Assembly: GCF_008040165.1 (NCBI RefSeq)
Contig: NZ_VRUR01000001.1
Span: forward strand, 1,817,349 to 1,881,348
Reading direction: 5' to 3'
DNA length: 64,000 nt
From: Flagellimonas hymeniacidonis
GTDB taxonomy: Bacteria; Bacteroidota; Bacteroidia; Flavobacteriales; Flavobacteriaceae
The position numbers and the translations under genes were made by a program. Positions 1 to 8,565 of the stretch are shown one piece after another. Every line of letters begins with the position of its first letter. The stretch's first letter is position 1. Under the pieces are notes generated by a model that was given only the letters and a program-made list of their open reading frames with translations, had not been told where the DNA came from and ran no database searches.

Positions 1-1
1 C

Positions 2-940
2 ATACTTCCGATTAAGGGTTCTGAACGGGTACAAGGTTCCGCTACCTCAGGTGCGGCATTGGGATTGTTGACCAAAGTATATTTATATCAAGAGAAATGG
101 TCTGAAGCCGTCAATGCAGCCGATCAAGTGATGGCCCAGGGAGTTTACAGCTTGGAATCCGATTTTAGAAATAACTTCTTACAGACTACCGAATTTGGGC
201 CGGAATCCCTATTTGAAATCAACTATCAAGACGGACTTTCAGCAACAGGTCCTGGAACAACACAAGAAGGTTCCGCCATGTGGAGATGGTCTTTCCCATT
301 CCTTTCCGGTACCTACCCATCGTTCAACAACTTTATTCCAAGACAGGATTTGGTGGATTTCTTTGATGATAGTGATCAACGTAAAGCAACCACCTTTTTA
401 CTGCCTGGTCAAGTCTTAAATTCTCCAGGTTTGGCAGCATTGAATTTTGATCCAGTACCCGATAATTTCGGATACGCCATTGGTGTAAATACCGGAGCAA
501 AAAAATATTTCTTGACATTCGAAGAGGTTCAAGTGCTCCTAGGACCGCCAAGTTCCCCTCTTAACGAGAAGGTACTTCGATATGCCGATGTTTTATTGAT
601 GCATGCAGAAGCTTCGATTATGGGTGGTGGTGGCGATGGAGCCACTTCTTTTCAACAAATACTGGATCGAGCGTATGGACCTGGAAACCCTGCTGCCCCT
701 ACCTATACGGTTCAAGGGGTGCGCGATGAGCGAAGAAGGGAATTGGCCACAGAAGGGTGGAACAGATTTACCGATTTAGTTCGATGGGATGCCGTTGATG
801 GTGGTGGTGTAATTGCACCTGCATTGGCAGCTGTTGGCAAAACGGATTTTGTGGCGCCAAGGGATTTACTATTGCCCATTCCCCAACAAGAAATAGATAC
901 GTATCCTGCAGGAATGCTGGAACAGAATCCAGGGTATTAA
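2..940 (+). CDS. SusD/RagB-family outer-membrane glycan-binding lipoprotein, C-terminal part
   Basis: The reading frame is open from base 2, so the gene begins outside the window and only its last 312 or so residues are seen. The first residues (GSATSGAALGLLTKVYLYQ) match the helix motif of SusD-type proteins, and the end carries the usual RDERRRELATEG and RW sequence followed by a short PQQEID tail, typical of SusD C-termini. SusD proteins sit as lipoprotein lids on SusC TonB-dependent transporters and bind oligosaccharides at the cell surface. A SusC gene is expected just left of the window. The next gene follows 16 bp downstream. An apparent TTG start at 59 is internal and is not the real start. 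Confidence 0.93.
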   Translation: MLPIKGSERVQGSATSGAALGLLTKVYLYQEKWSEAVNAADQVMAQGVYSLESDFRNNFLQTTEFGPESLFEINYQDGLSATGPGTTQEGSAMWRWSFPFLSGTYPSFNNFIPRQDLVDFFDDSDQRKATTFLLPGQVLNSPGLAALNFDPVPDNFGYAIGVNTGAKKYFLTFEEVQVLLGPPSSPLNEKVLRYADVLLMHAEASIMGGGGDGATSFQQILDRAYGPGNPAAPTYTVQGVRDERRRELATEGWNRFTDLVRWDAVDGGGVIAPALAAVGKTDFVAPRDLLLPIPQQEIDTYPAGMLEQNPGY

Positions 941-956
941 TCCAAAAGAAAGAAAA

Positions 957-2420
957 ATGAAAAAAGTACATAGCATTAAAAAATCATCGCTTAGACTTGC
1001 CGCAATTGCCACTGCCCTAGGAGTTTTTGGAGTGATTCTATCCTGTGATGAAGAAAAATATTTTGAGCAGCTAAACACAGTAATAGCCTCCTATACAGAT
1101 GGAATCCAAAACCTTGATGAAGAAGGTATTGACTGTGGTGGTGGAAGTGGAGTGGTATGTCCTTCTTGCACCGATGACATCCAAAATCAAGGTGAGGAAG
1201 GTATTGATTGCGGTGGACCATGCGAAATGTGTGTGCCCACTCCAAGAGCCGATGTTTTGGCAGGAGGTTCCTTGCCATATTATTTCACCTTTGAGGCCAA
1301 TGACCCGGATTCAGGCCGTAATCTAGTTTCTTTGGCTCAGGCTAACCAAGGTGTCACCTTTAATTTTGGTGCAGCGGATCCGGCAGGTAGTGATGAGTTG
1401 GTAGGCCAAATTTTGAGACCGGAGAACGGACCTTTTGGTGGCTTTGAAGATTTTAAGTTTCAACCGCAACCGGCACCTATAGATTTTTCAACCTATAACA
1501 AATTCACCTTGGATGTTTATATCCCCTCGAGCAACGATTTTTCTGGAAATCTACAGCCTTTGGTGGAAGTGGTGCTGCACGATAACGTGGACGGTAACTT
1601 TTGGCAACGTTGGACCATTCTGCCCATTACCATAGATCCATCTGATTTTGATTCGTGGATTACCTTACGTTTTGATGGTACTGTGCCAACAGCGGTATCA
1701 GCAGATGCTGGAATTCCTTTGGCAGATAATACAACTTACGACAATATTACCCTAAGATTTGGTGGAAGCGCGCACACCGAGGCGGGTGAATTTTACATCA
1801 AGGATTTTAAACCTACTACCAGTTTTATTGCTCCTGGCACTCCGAGAGCTGATGCTCTTGCTGGTTCAGGACTTCCAGTGTATTTTACTTTCGAAACAGG
1901 TGATGCGGACTCCGGATTGAATCTGATTCCCAATGATACACCGTCCCAAGGTGTGGTTCCAGAATATCGGGTTGCAGACCCCGCCGGAAGTACTGATGCG
2001 GTGACCTTGATCAACCGTCCGGAAAATGGTCCTTTTGGTGGATTCGAAGATTTTAAGTTCCAACCCCAACCAGAAACCATAGACTTTTCAGTGTACCATA
2101 AGTTCACCTTGGATGTTTATATTCCTTCCACTAATGATTTTTCTGGGAATTTATCGCCCACCATTGAATTGATATTGCATGACAATGTGGATGGTAATTT
2201 CTGGCAGCGATGGACCGTATTAACAGTGGAGGTAGACCCTGCAGATTTTGATTCTTGGGTTACGTTGGAATTGGACGGTACCGAAGCCACTTCAGCCGCA
2301 GATGGCACAACATTACTCATGAACAATACCACCTATGATAATTATACGCTTAGGTTTGGAGGTTCGGGCCATACAGAAGCCGGACAATTTTACATAAAAG
2401 ATTTTATTCCTTTTGAATAA
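957..2420 (+). CDS. Surface glycan-binding lipoprotein with two tandem beta-rich domains
   Basis: A 487-residue lipoprotein; the signal peptide ends in VILSC, a good lipobox, so it is probably surface-exposed. After the signal come two copies of a Cys-rich linker of the form DGIQN..EEGIDCGG..C..C (about residues 48-92). Two copies of a roughly 190-residue beta-rich domain follow (about 96-285 and 296-485). Both domains share PRAD.LAG, FGGFEDFKFQPQP, DNVDGNFWQRWT and AG.FYIKDF. Its place directly after SusD, before GH16, matches the SusE/SusF or SGBP position in a polysaccharide utilization locus, where such proteins hold glycan for the transporter. No catalytic motif is visible. The glycan-binding role is inferred from position and architecture. 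Confidence 0.8.
   Translation: MKKVHSIKKSSLRLAAIATALGVFGVILSCDEEKYFEQLNTVIASYTDGIQNLDEEGIDCGGGSGVVCPSCTDDIQNQGEEGIDCGGPCEMCVPTPRADVLAGGSLPYYFTFEANDPDSGRNLVSLAQANQGVTFNFGAADPAGSDELVGQILRPENGPFGGFEDFKFQPQPAPIDFSTYNKFTLDVYIPSSNDFSGNLQPLVEVVLHDNVDGNFWQRWTILPITIDPSDFDSWITLRFDGTVPTAVSADAGIPLADNTTYDNITLRFGGSAHTEAGEFYIKDFKPTTSFIAPGTPRADALAGSGLPVYFTFETGDADSGLNLIPNDTPSQGVVPEYRVADPAGSTDAVTLINRPENGPFGGFEDFKFQPQPETIDFSVYHKFTLDVYIPSTNDFSGNLSPTIELILHDNVDGNFWQRWTVLTVEVDPADFDSWVTLELDGTEATSAADGTTLLMNNTTYDNYTLRFGGSGHTEAGQFYIKDFIPFE
1242..2411 (+). repeat. Internal tandem duplication of about 570 bp within the glycan-binding protein gene
   Basis: The coding units starting at 1242 and at 1842 encode homologous domains in register, with a 600-bp period. 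Long stretches are nearly identical at the protein level, for example NDFSGNL and HDNVDGNFWQRWT, while DNA has drifted at many third positions. This is an old intragenic duplication rather than an assembly artefact. Confidence 0.85.
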
Positions 2421-2504
2421 GTTTAGTTAGATAGTTTCAATTATTGGCCATCGTTGGGGAGAAGCAATTTAATTCTCCTCAACTTTTACTTAACACTACT
2501 TAAT

Positions 2505-3512
2505 ATGTTCCGTATATTTAAATTTTATGGATTGCTTTTGTTGTCATTTATGATGATGACCCTTGCTTGTTCATCCAACAATGGCGATATACAACTAGTG
2601 GATGACGAAACTCCTGTACCCCAGGCCAGTTGTTCTGATGGAATTAGAAATGGCGATGAGGACGGAGTGGACTGCGGCGGCTCCAATTGTGAGGACTGTC
2701 CCACTAGTTTGGTTATTCCTGAATCAGGATACAGTACTCCAGAATCATATACTGGCTATACGCTAAGTTGGTCTGATGAATTTAATGGAGAAAGCTTGGA
2801 TTCCGCCAAGTGGGATTACCATTTGGGCACTGGTTGTCCAAATCTCTGTGGCTGGGGTAACAACGAGCTCCAAGCTTTTACAGACAGAGGTCAGAACCTC
2901 TACTTTGAAGATGGAAATCTTATCATGGAGGCCAAAAGTGAGTTTATTTTTGGACAGGAATATTCATCAGCCAGAATCCATACAGATAATTTATTTGAGT
3001 TTCAGTACGGTCGGGTCGATATACGTGCCAGCATGCCTTCCGAGGCAGGTACATGGGTAGCGCTTTTTATGCTAAATAAAGAGTATACCATCCAAGACCC
3101 CGGAGCCTTCTGGCCCAGCGGTGGGGAAATCGATATTATGGAATATCTTGGAGAGGACACAAATGATATTTTGGGTACTGGTCATTATGGTATCAACTTT
3201 CCTGCCAATCACCATTTTAACTCGGTTCATTTTGAAGCCTTGGATGGAAATTCCTTTAATGAAGTATATTATGTTTTTTCCATAATTTGGGAAGAGGATA
3301 AAATTACGTGGTTGGTCAATGATATTGAATATCATACCATGACACCGGCAACTACACAAGCTAACGGGCAACCATATCCATTTAATGATCAGTTTTATTT
3401 TGTTTTTGCTCTGTCTGTAGGCGGGAATCTCCCAAATGTTAACCCAATAGCATCCAATTTCCCAGCATTTTTGGTCGTGGACTATATTAGGGTATTTAAA
3501 GCGAACGAATAA
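2505..3512 (+). CDS. GH16 family endo-glycanase lipoprotein (laminarinase-like)
   Basis: The likely start is ATG 2505, which gives a 335-residue protein with signal peptide MFRIFKFYG...LACSS and a lipobox at Cys22; the longer frame from 2454 adds a non-signal-like extension. Residues 43-66 are a Cys-rich linker (DGIRNGDEDGVDCGG..C..C) nearly identical to those in the preceding gene. The GH16 domain runs from about residue 84 to the end. It shows WGNNELQ (117-123) and the catalytic GEIDIME motif, with E208 as nucleophile, D210, and E213 as acid/base. The family cleaves beta-1,3- or beta-1,4-linked glucans and galactans; WGNNELQ is typical of laminarinases. The usual GTWPAxWML is GTWVALFML here, so the substrate cleft may differ. 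It is probably a surface enzyme making oligosaccharides for SusCD. Confidence 0.88.
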   Translation: MFRIFKFYGLLLLSFMMMTLACSSNNGDIQLVDDETPVPQASCSDGIRNGDEDGVDCGGSNCEDCPTSLVIPESGYSTPESYTGYTLSWSDEFNGESLDSAKWDYHLGTGCPNLCGWGNNELQAFTDRGQNLYFEDGNLIMEAKSEFIFGQEYSSARIHTDNLFEFQYGRVDIRASMPSEAGTWVALFMLNKEYTIQDPGAFWPSGGEIDIMEYLGEDTNDILGTGHYGINFPANHHFNSVHFEALDGNSFNEVYYVFSIIWEEDKITWLVNDIEYHTMTPATTQANGQPYPFNDQFYFVFALSVGGNLPNVNPIASNFPAFLVVDYIRVFKANE

Positions 3513-3531
3513 AACCCATGAACTCCTGAAT

Positions 3532-5085
3532 ATGGCAAGTACAACAAGAAAAACATGGTTTATTGCTTTTATCGTCTCTTTGGGAGGATTCTTGTACGGT
3601 TTTGATGCTGCCATCATTTCTGGAGTTATGAACTATGTAACGCCCGAGTTTGATCTCAGTACATCGGAACAAGGATGGGTGCCAAGCTCTCCGTTGTTCG
3701 CAGCTATGTTTGCCATGCTAATCTCCGGTAGGGCCAGCGATATTTTAGGAAGGAAAAAGATGCTTTTGATCATTGCATTCACCTATGCCTTATCAGCTTT
3801 ATTATCAGCTTATGCAACAGGATTCCATATGCTGTGGATAGCCCGAATGATAGGTGGGATTGCCTTTGGTGCCGCCCTGGTTATTGCACCAGTTTATATA
3901 GCAGAGGTTTCTTCCGCGGAAGCACGTGGCAAGTTGGTCTCTATTCAGCAGTTAAATATCGTTTTAGGTTTTTTTGCAGCGTTCTTGAGTAACTATTATA
4001 TCAATAATGCATTTACTTCGGAATCTACTTCCTTCTTGACCAATGCCAATGTATGGCGTTTTATGCTTGCGGTGGAGTTGTTGCCAGCCTTACTTTATTT
4101 CATCCTTTTGTTTTTCGTCCCAAGAAGTCCAAGGTGGTTGTTTATTCAGGAAAGGGACGCAGAAGCTGTGGAGGTTCTGACGAACATTCATGGTACACAA
4201 AAAGGGACATTGGCGGCCTCAACCATTGTCAAAAGTCTTTCAGAAGCCAGAAAAAATAAGAACAAGATTCAGTTCAAGGGGCTATTCAAGAAGCCTCTAC
4301 GCTTTGTGCTTACCGTAGGCATTGGATTGGGTATCCTGCAACAAATTACTGGTATCAATGCCGTTTATTACTATGCAACCTCCATATTCAAACAAACCGG
4401 AATAGGAACGGACGCAGCCTTTGCTTCAGGAATTTTGTTGAGCCTTACAACGGTGCTTTTCACATTCGTTGCCATTTTTTTGATCGATAAAATGGGAAGA
4501 AGACCATTGCTGTTGGTTGGAGTTGGCGGGATTGCCATAAGTATGCTGCTTTGTGGCTATGGTTTTCAAAAGGCTACCTATGCCATCACCGAGGAAAAGC
4601 TGATGACACTTGAACCGTCCATTCAAGAAAAACTGCAATACTTAACAAGTAAGGAATACAACAATGATATAGATTTCAAAAATGAAATGCTTACAGCCCT
4701 AGGCTCTCAAGTATACACCAATAATGAAGGTGCAATTTTGGAAGCAGCAACACGGATGAACCCTACTTTGGTTCTTATGGGCATTCTTGGCTTTATTGCG
4801 TGTTTTGCTTTTTCCCTGGGACCTGTGATGTGGGTAATGCTCTCAGAATTGTTTCCCAATCGATATCGAGGTTTGGCCATAGGGTTTGTTGGATTCCTTA
4901 ATGGTTTATCCAGCTGGTTGGTAACCCAAGCTTTCCCATGGGAGCTGGTTACTTGGGGCAATGCCATAACTTTTTATATCTATGGGGTTATTGCCCTTGT
5001 TGGATTCTTTGTTTTCCTAAAAATACTCCCAGAGACCAAGGGAAAATCACTTGAAGAATTAGAAAAAGATTTGATCAAACCATGA
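3532..5085 (+). CDS. MFS sugar porter (sugar/H+ symporter, XylE-like)
   Basis: A 517-residue inner-membrane carrier of the sugar-porter family. Diagnostic motifs include GGFLYGFDAAIISG in helix 1, GRKKMLL and GRRPLLLVG in the loops between helices 2-3 and 8-9, PRSPRWLF after helix 6, QQITGINAVYYY in helix 7, and PETKGKSLEELE at the end. The usual short loop between helices 9 and 10 is enlarged by about 70 residues (about 350-410), as in many Bacteroidetes xylose/hexose porters. It would import the monosaccharides released by the neighbouring GH43, GH120-like and GH26-like enzymes. It overlaps the GH43 gene by 4 bp (ATGA), so the two are translationally coupled. Confidence 0.9.
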   Translation: MASTTRKTWFIAFIVSLGGFLYGFDAAIISGVMNYVTPEFDLSTSEQGWVPSSPLFAAMFAMLISGRASDILGRKKMLLIIAFTYALSALLSAYATGFHMLWIARMIGGIAFGAALVIAPVYIAEVSSAEARGKLVSIQQLNIVLGFFAAFLSNYYINNAFTSESTSFLTNANVWRFMLAVELLPALLYFILLFFVPRSPRWLFIQERDAEAVEVLTNIHGTQKGTLAASTIVKSLSEARKNKNKIQFKGLFKKPLRFVLTVGIGLGILQQITGINAVYYYATSIFKQTGIGTDAAFASGILLSLTTVLFTFVAIFLIDKMGRRPLLLVGVGGIAISMLLCGYGFQKATYAITEEKLMTLEPSIQEKLQYLTSKEYNNDIDFKNEMLTALGSQVYTNNEGAILEAATRMNPTLVLMGILGFIACFAFSLGPVMWVMLSELFPNRYRGLAIGFVGFLNGLSSWLVTQAFPWELVTWGNAITFYIYGVIALVGFFVFLKILPETKGKSLEELEKDLIKP

Positions 5086-6674
5086 ACTACATACAAAATC
5101 CAATATTGCGAGGTTTTAACCCTGACCCATCCATATGTCGAGTAGGTGATGATTATTATATCGCCACCTCCACATTTGAATGGTTTCCTGGCGTACAAAT
5201 CCATCATTCCAAGGACCTAAAAAATTGGAGGTTGATTGCAAGACCCCTAAATAGGACATCACAATTGCATATGAAGGGGATTCCAGATTCTTGCGGAGTC
5301 TGGGCACCTTGCTTAACCTATGATGATGGAATATTCTACCTGGTCTATACCAATGTAAAATCCTTTGATGGGGTTTGGAAAGATACTCCAAATTATATGG
5401 TAACTACAATGGATATTTACGGGGATTGGAGTGAACCTATTTATCTATCCTCAAGAGGCTTTGATGGCTCCTTGTTTCATGATGGGGACAAAAAGTGGTA
5501 TGTCAGCATGTTGGTAGACCATAGAAACGGTAGGTTTTTTGGGGGTATAGAAATGCAGGAATACGATTCGCTCCAAAAAAAGCTGGTCGGAGACCTTCAT
5601 TACCTAACAGAAGGAACCGACTTGGGGCTAACAGAAGGGCCACACCTATATAAAAGAGGTGATTATTACTACATAGTGCTTGCGGAAGGCGGCACGGAAT
5701 ATGGCCATGCAATGAGTATCGGTAGAAGTTCTTCCATATTTGGTCCTTATGAATTTCATCCCAAACATCCTTTTATCTCGGCTGCAGAAAGCGAGGAAAA
5801 TCCTTTGCAAAAATCGGGGCATGGGGATTTAGTGGAGACCCAAAATGGGGATTGGTACGCAGTGTTTCTTGTGGGTAGACCATTGACCACGAGGGGCAAT
5901 TGCACGTTAGGCAGGGAAACCGCTATAGAAGAATTGGAATGGAAAGATGGTTGGCCTTGGTTAAAAGGGGGCGGACGCGTTCCAAGGGAACGAATACCGA
6001 AACCTAATTTACCTGAATATACCTTTTCCCATAATGGAAGTATGGTCAATTTTAATGCTAATTCCATTCCTATTGAATTCCAGTCTTTACGAATACCCAT
6101 GACTGAAGATTGGTGCAGTTTAACCGCAAGAAAAGGCTATCTAAGGTTATACGGCAAAGAATCCCTGACCTCGCTTCACCAACAAAGTCTGTTGGCAAGG
6201 AGAATACAGGATTTTCATATCGTGGCCAGCACCGAGGTTGAGTTCCAACCTAAAAACCTGCACCATATGGCCGGATTGGTGTTCTACTATAACGCCGGAC
6301 ATTATCACTATGCATGTATCACATCAAATTCGGATGGTTCCAAAAGGATGTTGAATGTTATCTCGTCTGATAACTATAAAATGAGCTTTCAAGAAGAATT
6401 GGTAGATATCAACGGCGTTGAATCAGTAATCCTCAAGGGAGAAATGAATAAGGAGACACTTCAGTTTTCATATAGTACTGATGGTAAAACTTTTAGAACA
6501 ATTGGCCAAGAATTGGATGCCAGTATTCTGTCCGATGACCATGTGAGAGATGGAAGAAGTAGGTACAGGCCTGCATTTACGGGTAGTTTTGTAGGTATTT
6601 GCTGCCAAGATTTGGCTATGAACGAATATCATGCCGATTTCAAATGGTTCGACTATCAAGAAATAAAAAACTAG
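5082..6674 (+). CDS. GH43 family beta-xylosidase / alpha-L-arabinofuranosidase
   Basis: A 530-residue protein without a signal peptide, so probably cytoplasmic. The N-terminal five-bladed propeller starts NPILRGFNPDPSICR. The three GH43 carboxylates are visible: D15 (general base), D128 in GFDGS (pKa modulator) and E185 in LTEGPHLY (acid). WFPGVQIHHSKDLKNW and GVWAPCLTY are typical of the GH43 beta-xylosidase branch. From about residue 330 there is a C-terminal beta-sandwich of the beta-xylosidase C-terminal type. It probably removes xylose or arabinose from imported oligosaccharides. Its start overlaps the transporter stop. Whether it is a xylosidase or an arabinofuranosidase cannot be settled by eye. 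Confidence 0.9.
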   Translation: MNYIQNPILRGFNPDPSICRVGDDYYIATSTFEWFPGVQIHHSKDLKNWRLIARPLNRTSQLHMKGIPDSCGVWAPCLTYDDGIFYLVYTNVKSFDGVWKDTPNYMVTTMDIYGDWSEPIYLSSRGFDGSLFHDGDKKWYVSMLVDHRNGRFFGGIEMQEYDSLQKKLVGDLHYLTEGTDLGLTEGPHLYKRGDYYYIVLAEGGTEYGHAMSIGRSSSIFGPYEFHPKHPFISAAESEENPLQKSGHGDLVETQNGDWYAVFLVGRPLTTRGNCTLGRETAIEELEWKDGWPWLKGGGRVPRERIPKPNLPEYTFSHNGSMVNFNANSIPIEFQSLRIPMTEDWCSLTARKGYLRLYGKESLTSLHQQSLLARRIQDFHIVASTEVEFQPKNLHHMAGLVFYYNAGHYHYACITSNSDGSKRMLNVISSDNYKMSFQEELVDINGVESVILKGEMNKETLQFSYSTDGKTFRTIGQELDASILSDDHVRDGRSRYRPAFTGSFVGICCQDLAMNEYHADFKWFDYQEIKN

Positions 6675-6693
6675 CCATACAAAGATTATTTCG

Positions 6694-8565
6694 ATGCTAA
6701 AAAATAGAATACAAATAATCATTTTTCTTGTCATGACCCTGCAGTTTTTCCAATTGGATGCCCAAAATTTTGATTGGAACGGCTATTCGGCCTGGGAAAA
6801 TTTAACGGAGTATACCAAAACCTATGTGGTTGATCAAAGGCACCCGAACGCATCCGACTACAATGACGGGAGCAAGGAGCATCCTTTCAGGACAATTAAT
6901 AAAGCCGCTTTTGTGGTGGAACCGGGTGAACGGGTTTTGGTCTATGGAGGTATTTATAGAGAAACAATTAAACCTGTAAAAGGAGGTGCCTCCACAGCTA
7001 AAATGATATCCTATGAAGCTGCCCCAGGTGAAAAGGTTGTGGTAAAAGGCTCAAGAATTTTAAATACTGAATGGAAGCAAAATAAGGTGTTTATGGATGT
7101 TTTAGCAGATTCCTCCCTTCAATATACTTGGTCCAGAAAAATTTGGGTGACCACGGTGCCAGATACTTTTTTTGATGACAGGTACTATCCGTTTCAACTT
7201 CCCAATATCTTACCAGAAGAACATGCATTGATGCCATGGGCCAATTTGGTAAAAGAAATTGCACCTTACTCTTCCAGACGTGCTCTGGTGTTTCAAAATG
7301 GGAAAAGAATGACCCAATTGGAGGATTACAGGGATTTGGCTAAAATCCCGGGTTCATTTTGGGTAGATGTAGATGGAAAGACGTTGCACGTTCATGGTTT
7401 TGATGGCAAAAACCCAAACACCTCGGTCATTGAGATTGCAACCCAGCAACATTTGTTTAAACCTTCTAAAGTTGGACTTAATTACATTCAGCTCCGTGGT
7501 TTCACTTTCGAACATTGTGCCAATGGATTTTTGCGTACCAGTACCGGGGCAGTAACAGCTTTGGGCGGGCACCATTGGATTATAGAGGATAATACCATCA
7601 GGCAAATCAATTCCTCAGGGCTGGAATTTGGTTATTTGGCTTACGAGACCAATGACCCAAATCCAGAGAATGTTCCAAGAGACAGAAAAGATAGTCAAGG
7701 CTTTATGATTGTACGAAACAACCATATCCATGATTGTGGCACGGCCGGCATACGAAGTTTTGTGGTCTCAGATGGCATAATTCAAAACAACCATATTCAC
7801 AACATTGGTTGGCAAGATGCGGAGAATTATTGGGAGTGTTCCGGGATTAAAATGTTGGTTACGCATCGGACCTTGGTAAAGGGAAACCATATCCATGACA
7901 TCCAAGGCGGAAATGGTATCTGGTTGGACTGGGATATTCGTTATTCCCGAACCACGCAAAATATTGTTCACGATGTTCAAAATATTCAAGGAGGCATTTT
8001 TGTGGAAGCTAGTCATTATCCAAATTTGGTGGATAACAACTTTGTTTGGAATATAGATGGCAACGGCATTTATGCCAACGACACCGATTACCTAATGGTT
8101 TATCACAACCTAGTGGCCAATACAACCGGCAATGCTGTACATGCCATAGTTCAGACAGATCGCTATCAAAATGGTAGGAAGTTGACCGCAGAGGAAAATA
8201 GAGTCTACAACAACATTTTTATTAATGTGAGACCCTTTAAATTTAGCTCTGATAGTAATACGGCGAATCACAATCTCTATATCAGCGCTTCGGAACCCAA
8301 CTATATTGACTCTTCAACTTTTGGCAAAAATAACTTGGATCAGAATAGTTTTTTTTCAAGAGCGCAAGTTGAATTCAATAGGGAAACCCAATTTGTATTT
8401 TGGAACAGTCCTAAAACCTTGGAATTGGTGCCTTCCTTAGAAGAAGTCTCCATGGATTTCCACAACAATCCAAGAAAACCGGAAACCTTACCAGGTCCGT
8501 TTATTGAAATGTATGCACCTGGAATAAGTTTAAACGAAAATCAATCACAAAAAATCAATCCATGA
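6694..8565 (+). CDS. Exported right-handed beta-helix glycosidase, GH120-like (putative beta-xylosidase)
   Basis: A 623-residue protein with a signal peptide ending near LDAQ (residue 24). It begins with DGSKEHPFRTINKAA and VYGGIYRETIKP, then builds a right-handed parallel beta-helix of NHIHD-type turns. The arrangement WLDW (D412) and, 26 residues on, FVEASHYP (E438) followed by LVDNN resembles the active site of GH120 beta-xylosidases as I remember it. There the nucleophile Asp and acid/base Glu lie in WLDW and FVEVSHGP. A beta-sandwich-like insertion near residues 120-250 also fits GH120. It could instead belong to another beta-helix family such as GH141. The neighbouring GH43 and xylose-type porter support a xylose-containing substrate. 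It overlaps the next gene by 4 bp. Confidence 0.7.
   Translation: MLKNRIQIIIFLVMTLQFFQLDAQNFDWNGYSAWENLTEYTKTYVVDQRHPNASDYNDGSKEHPFRTINKAAFVVEPGERVLVYGGIYRETIKPVKGGASTAKMISYEAAPGEKVVVKGSRILNTEWKQNKVFMDVLADSSLQYTWSRKIWVTTVPDTFFDDRYYPFQLPNILPEEHALMPWANLVKEIAPYSSRRALVFQNGKRMTQLEDYRDLAKIPGSFWVDVDGKTLHVHGFDGKNPNTSVIEIATQQHLFKPSKVGLNYIQLRGFTFEHCANGFLRTSTGAVTALGGHHWIIEDNTIRQINSSGLEFGYLAYETNDPNPENVPRDRKDSQGFMIVRNNHIHDCGTAGIRSFVVSDGIIQNNHIHNIGWQDAENYWECSGIKMLVTHRTLVKGNHIHDIQGGNGIWLDWDIRYSRTTQNIVHDVQNIQGGIFVEASHYPNLVDNNFVWNIDGNGIYANDTDYLMVYHNLVANTTGNAVHAIVQTDRYQNGRKLTAEENRVYNNIFINVRPFKFSSDSNTANHNLYISASEPNYIDSSTFGKNNLDQNSFFSRAQVEFNRETQFVFWNSPKTLELVPSLEEVSMDFHNNPRKPETLPGPFIEMYAPGISLNENQSQKINP

Noticed and set aside
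3072..3617. 181-residue minus-strand frame opposite the GH16 gene
   Set aside because: Lies antisense to well-supported GH16 and transporter coding sequence, has no recognisable motif and repeats the complement of their codons.
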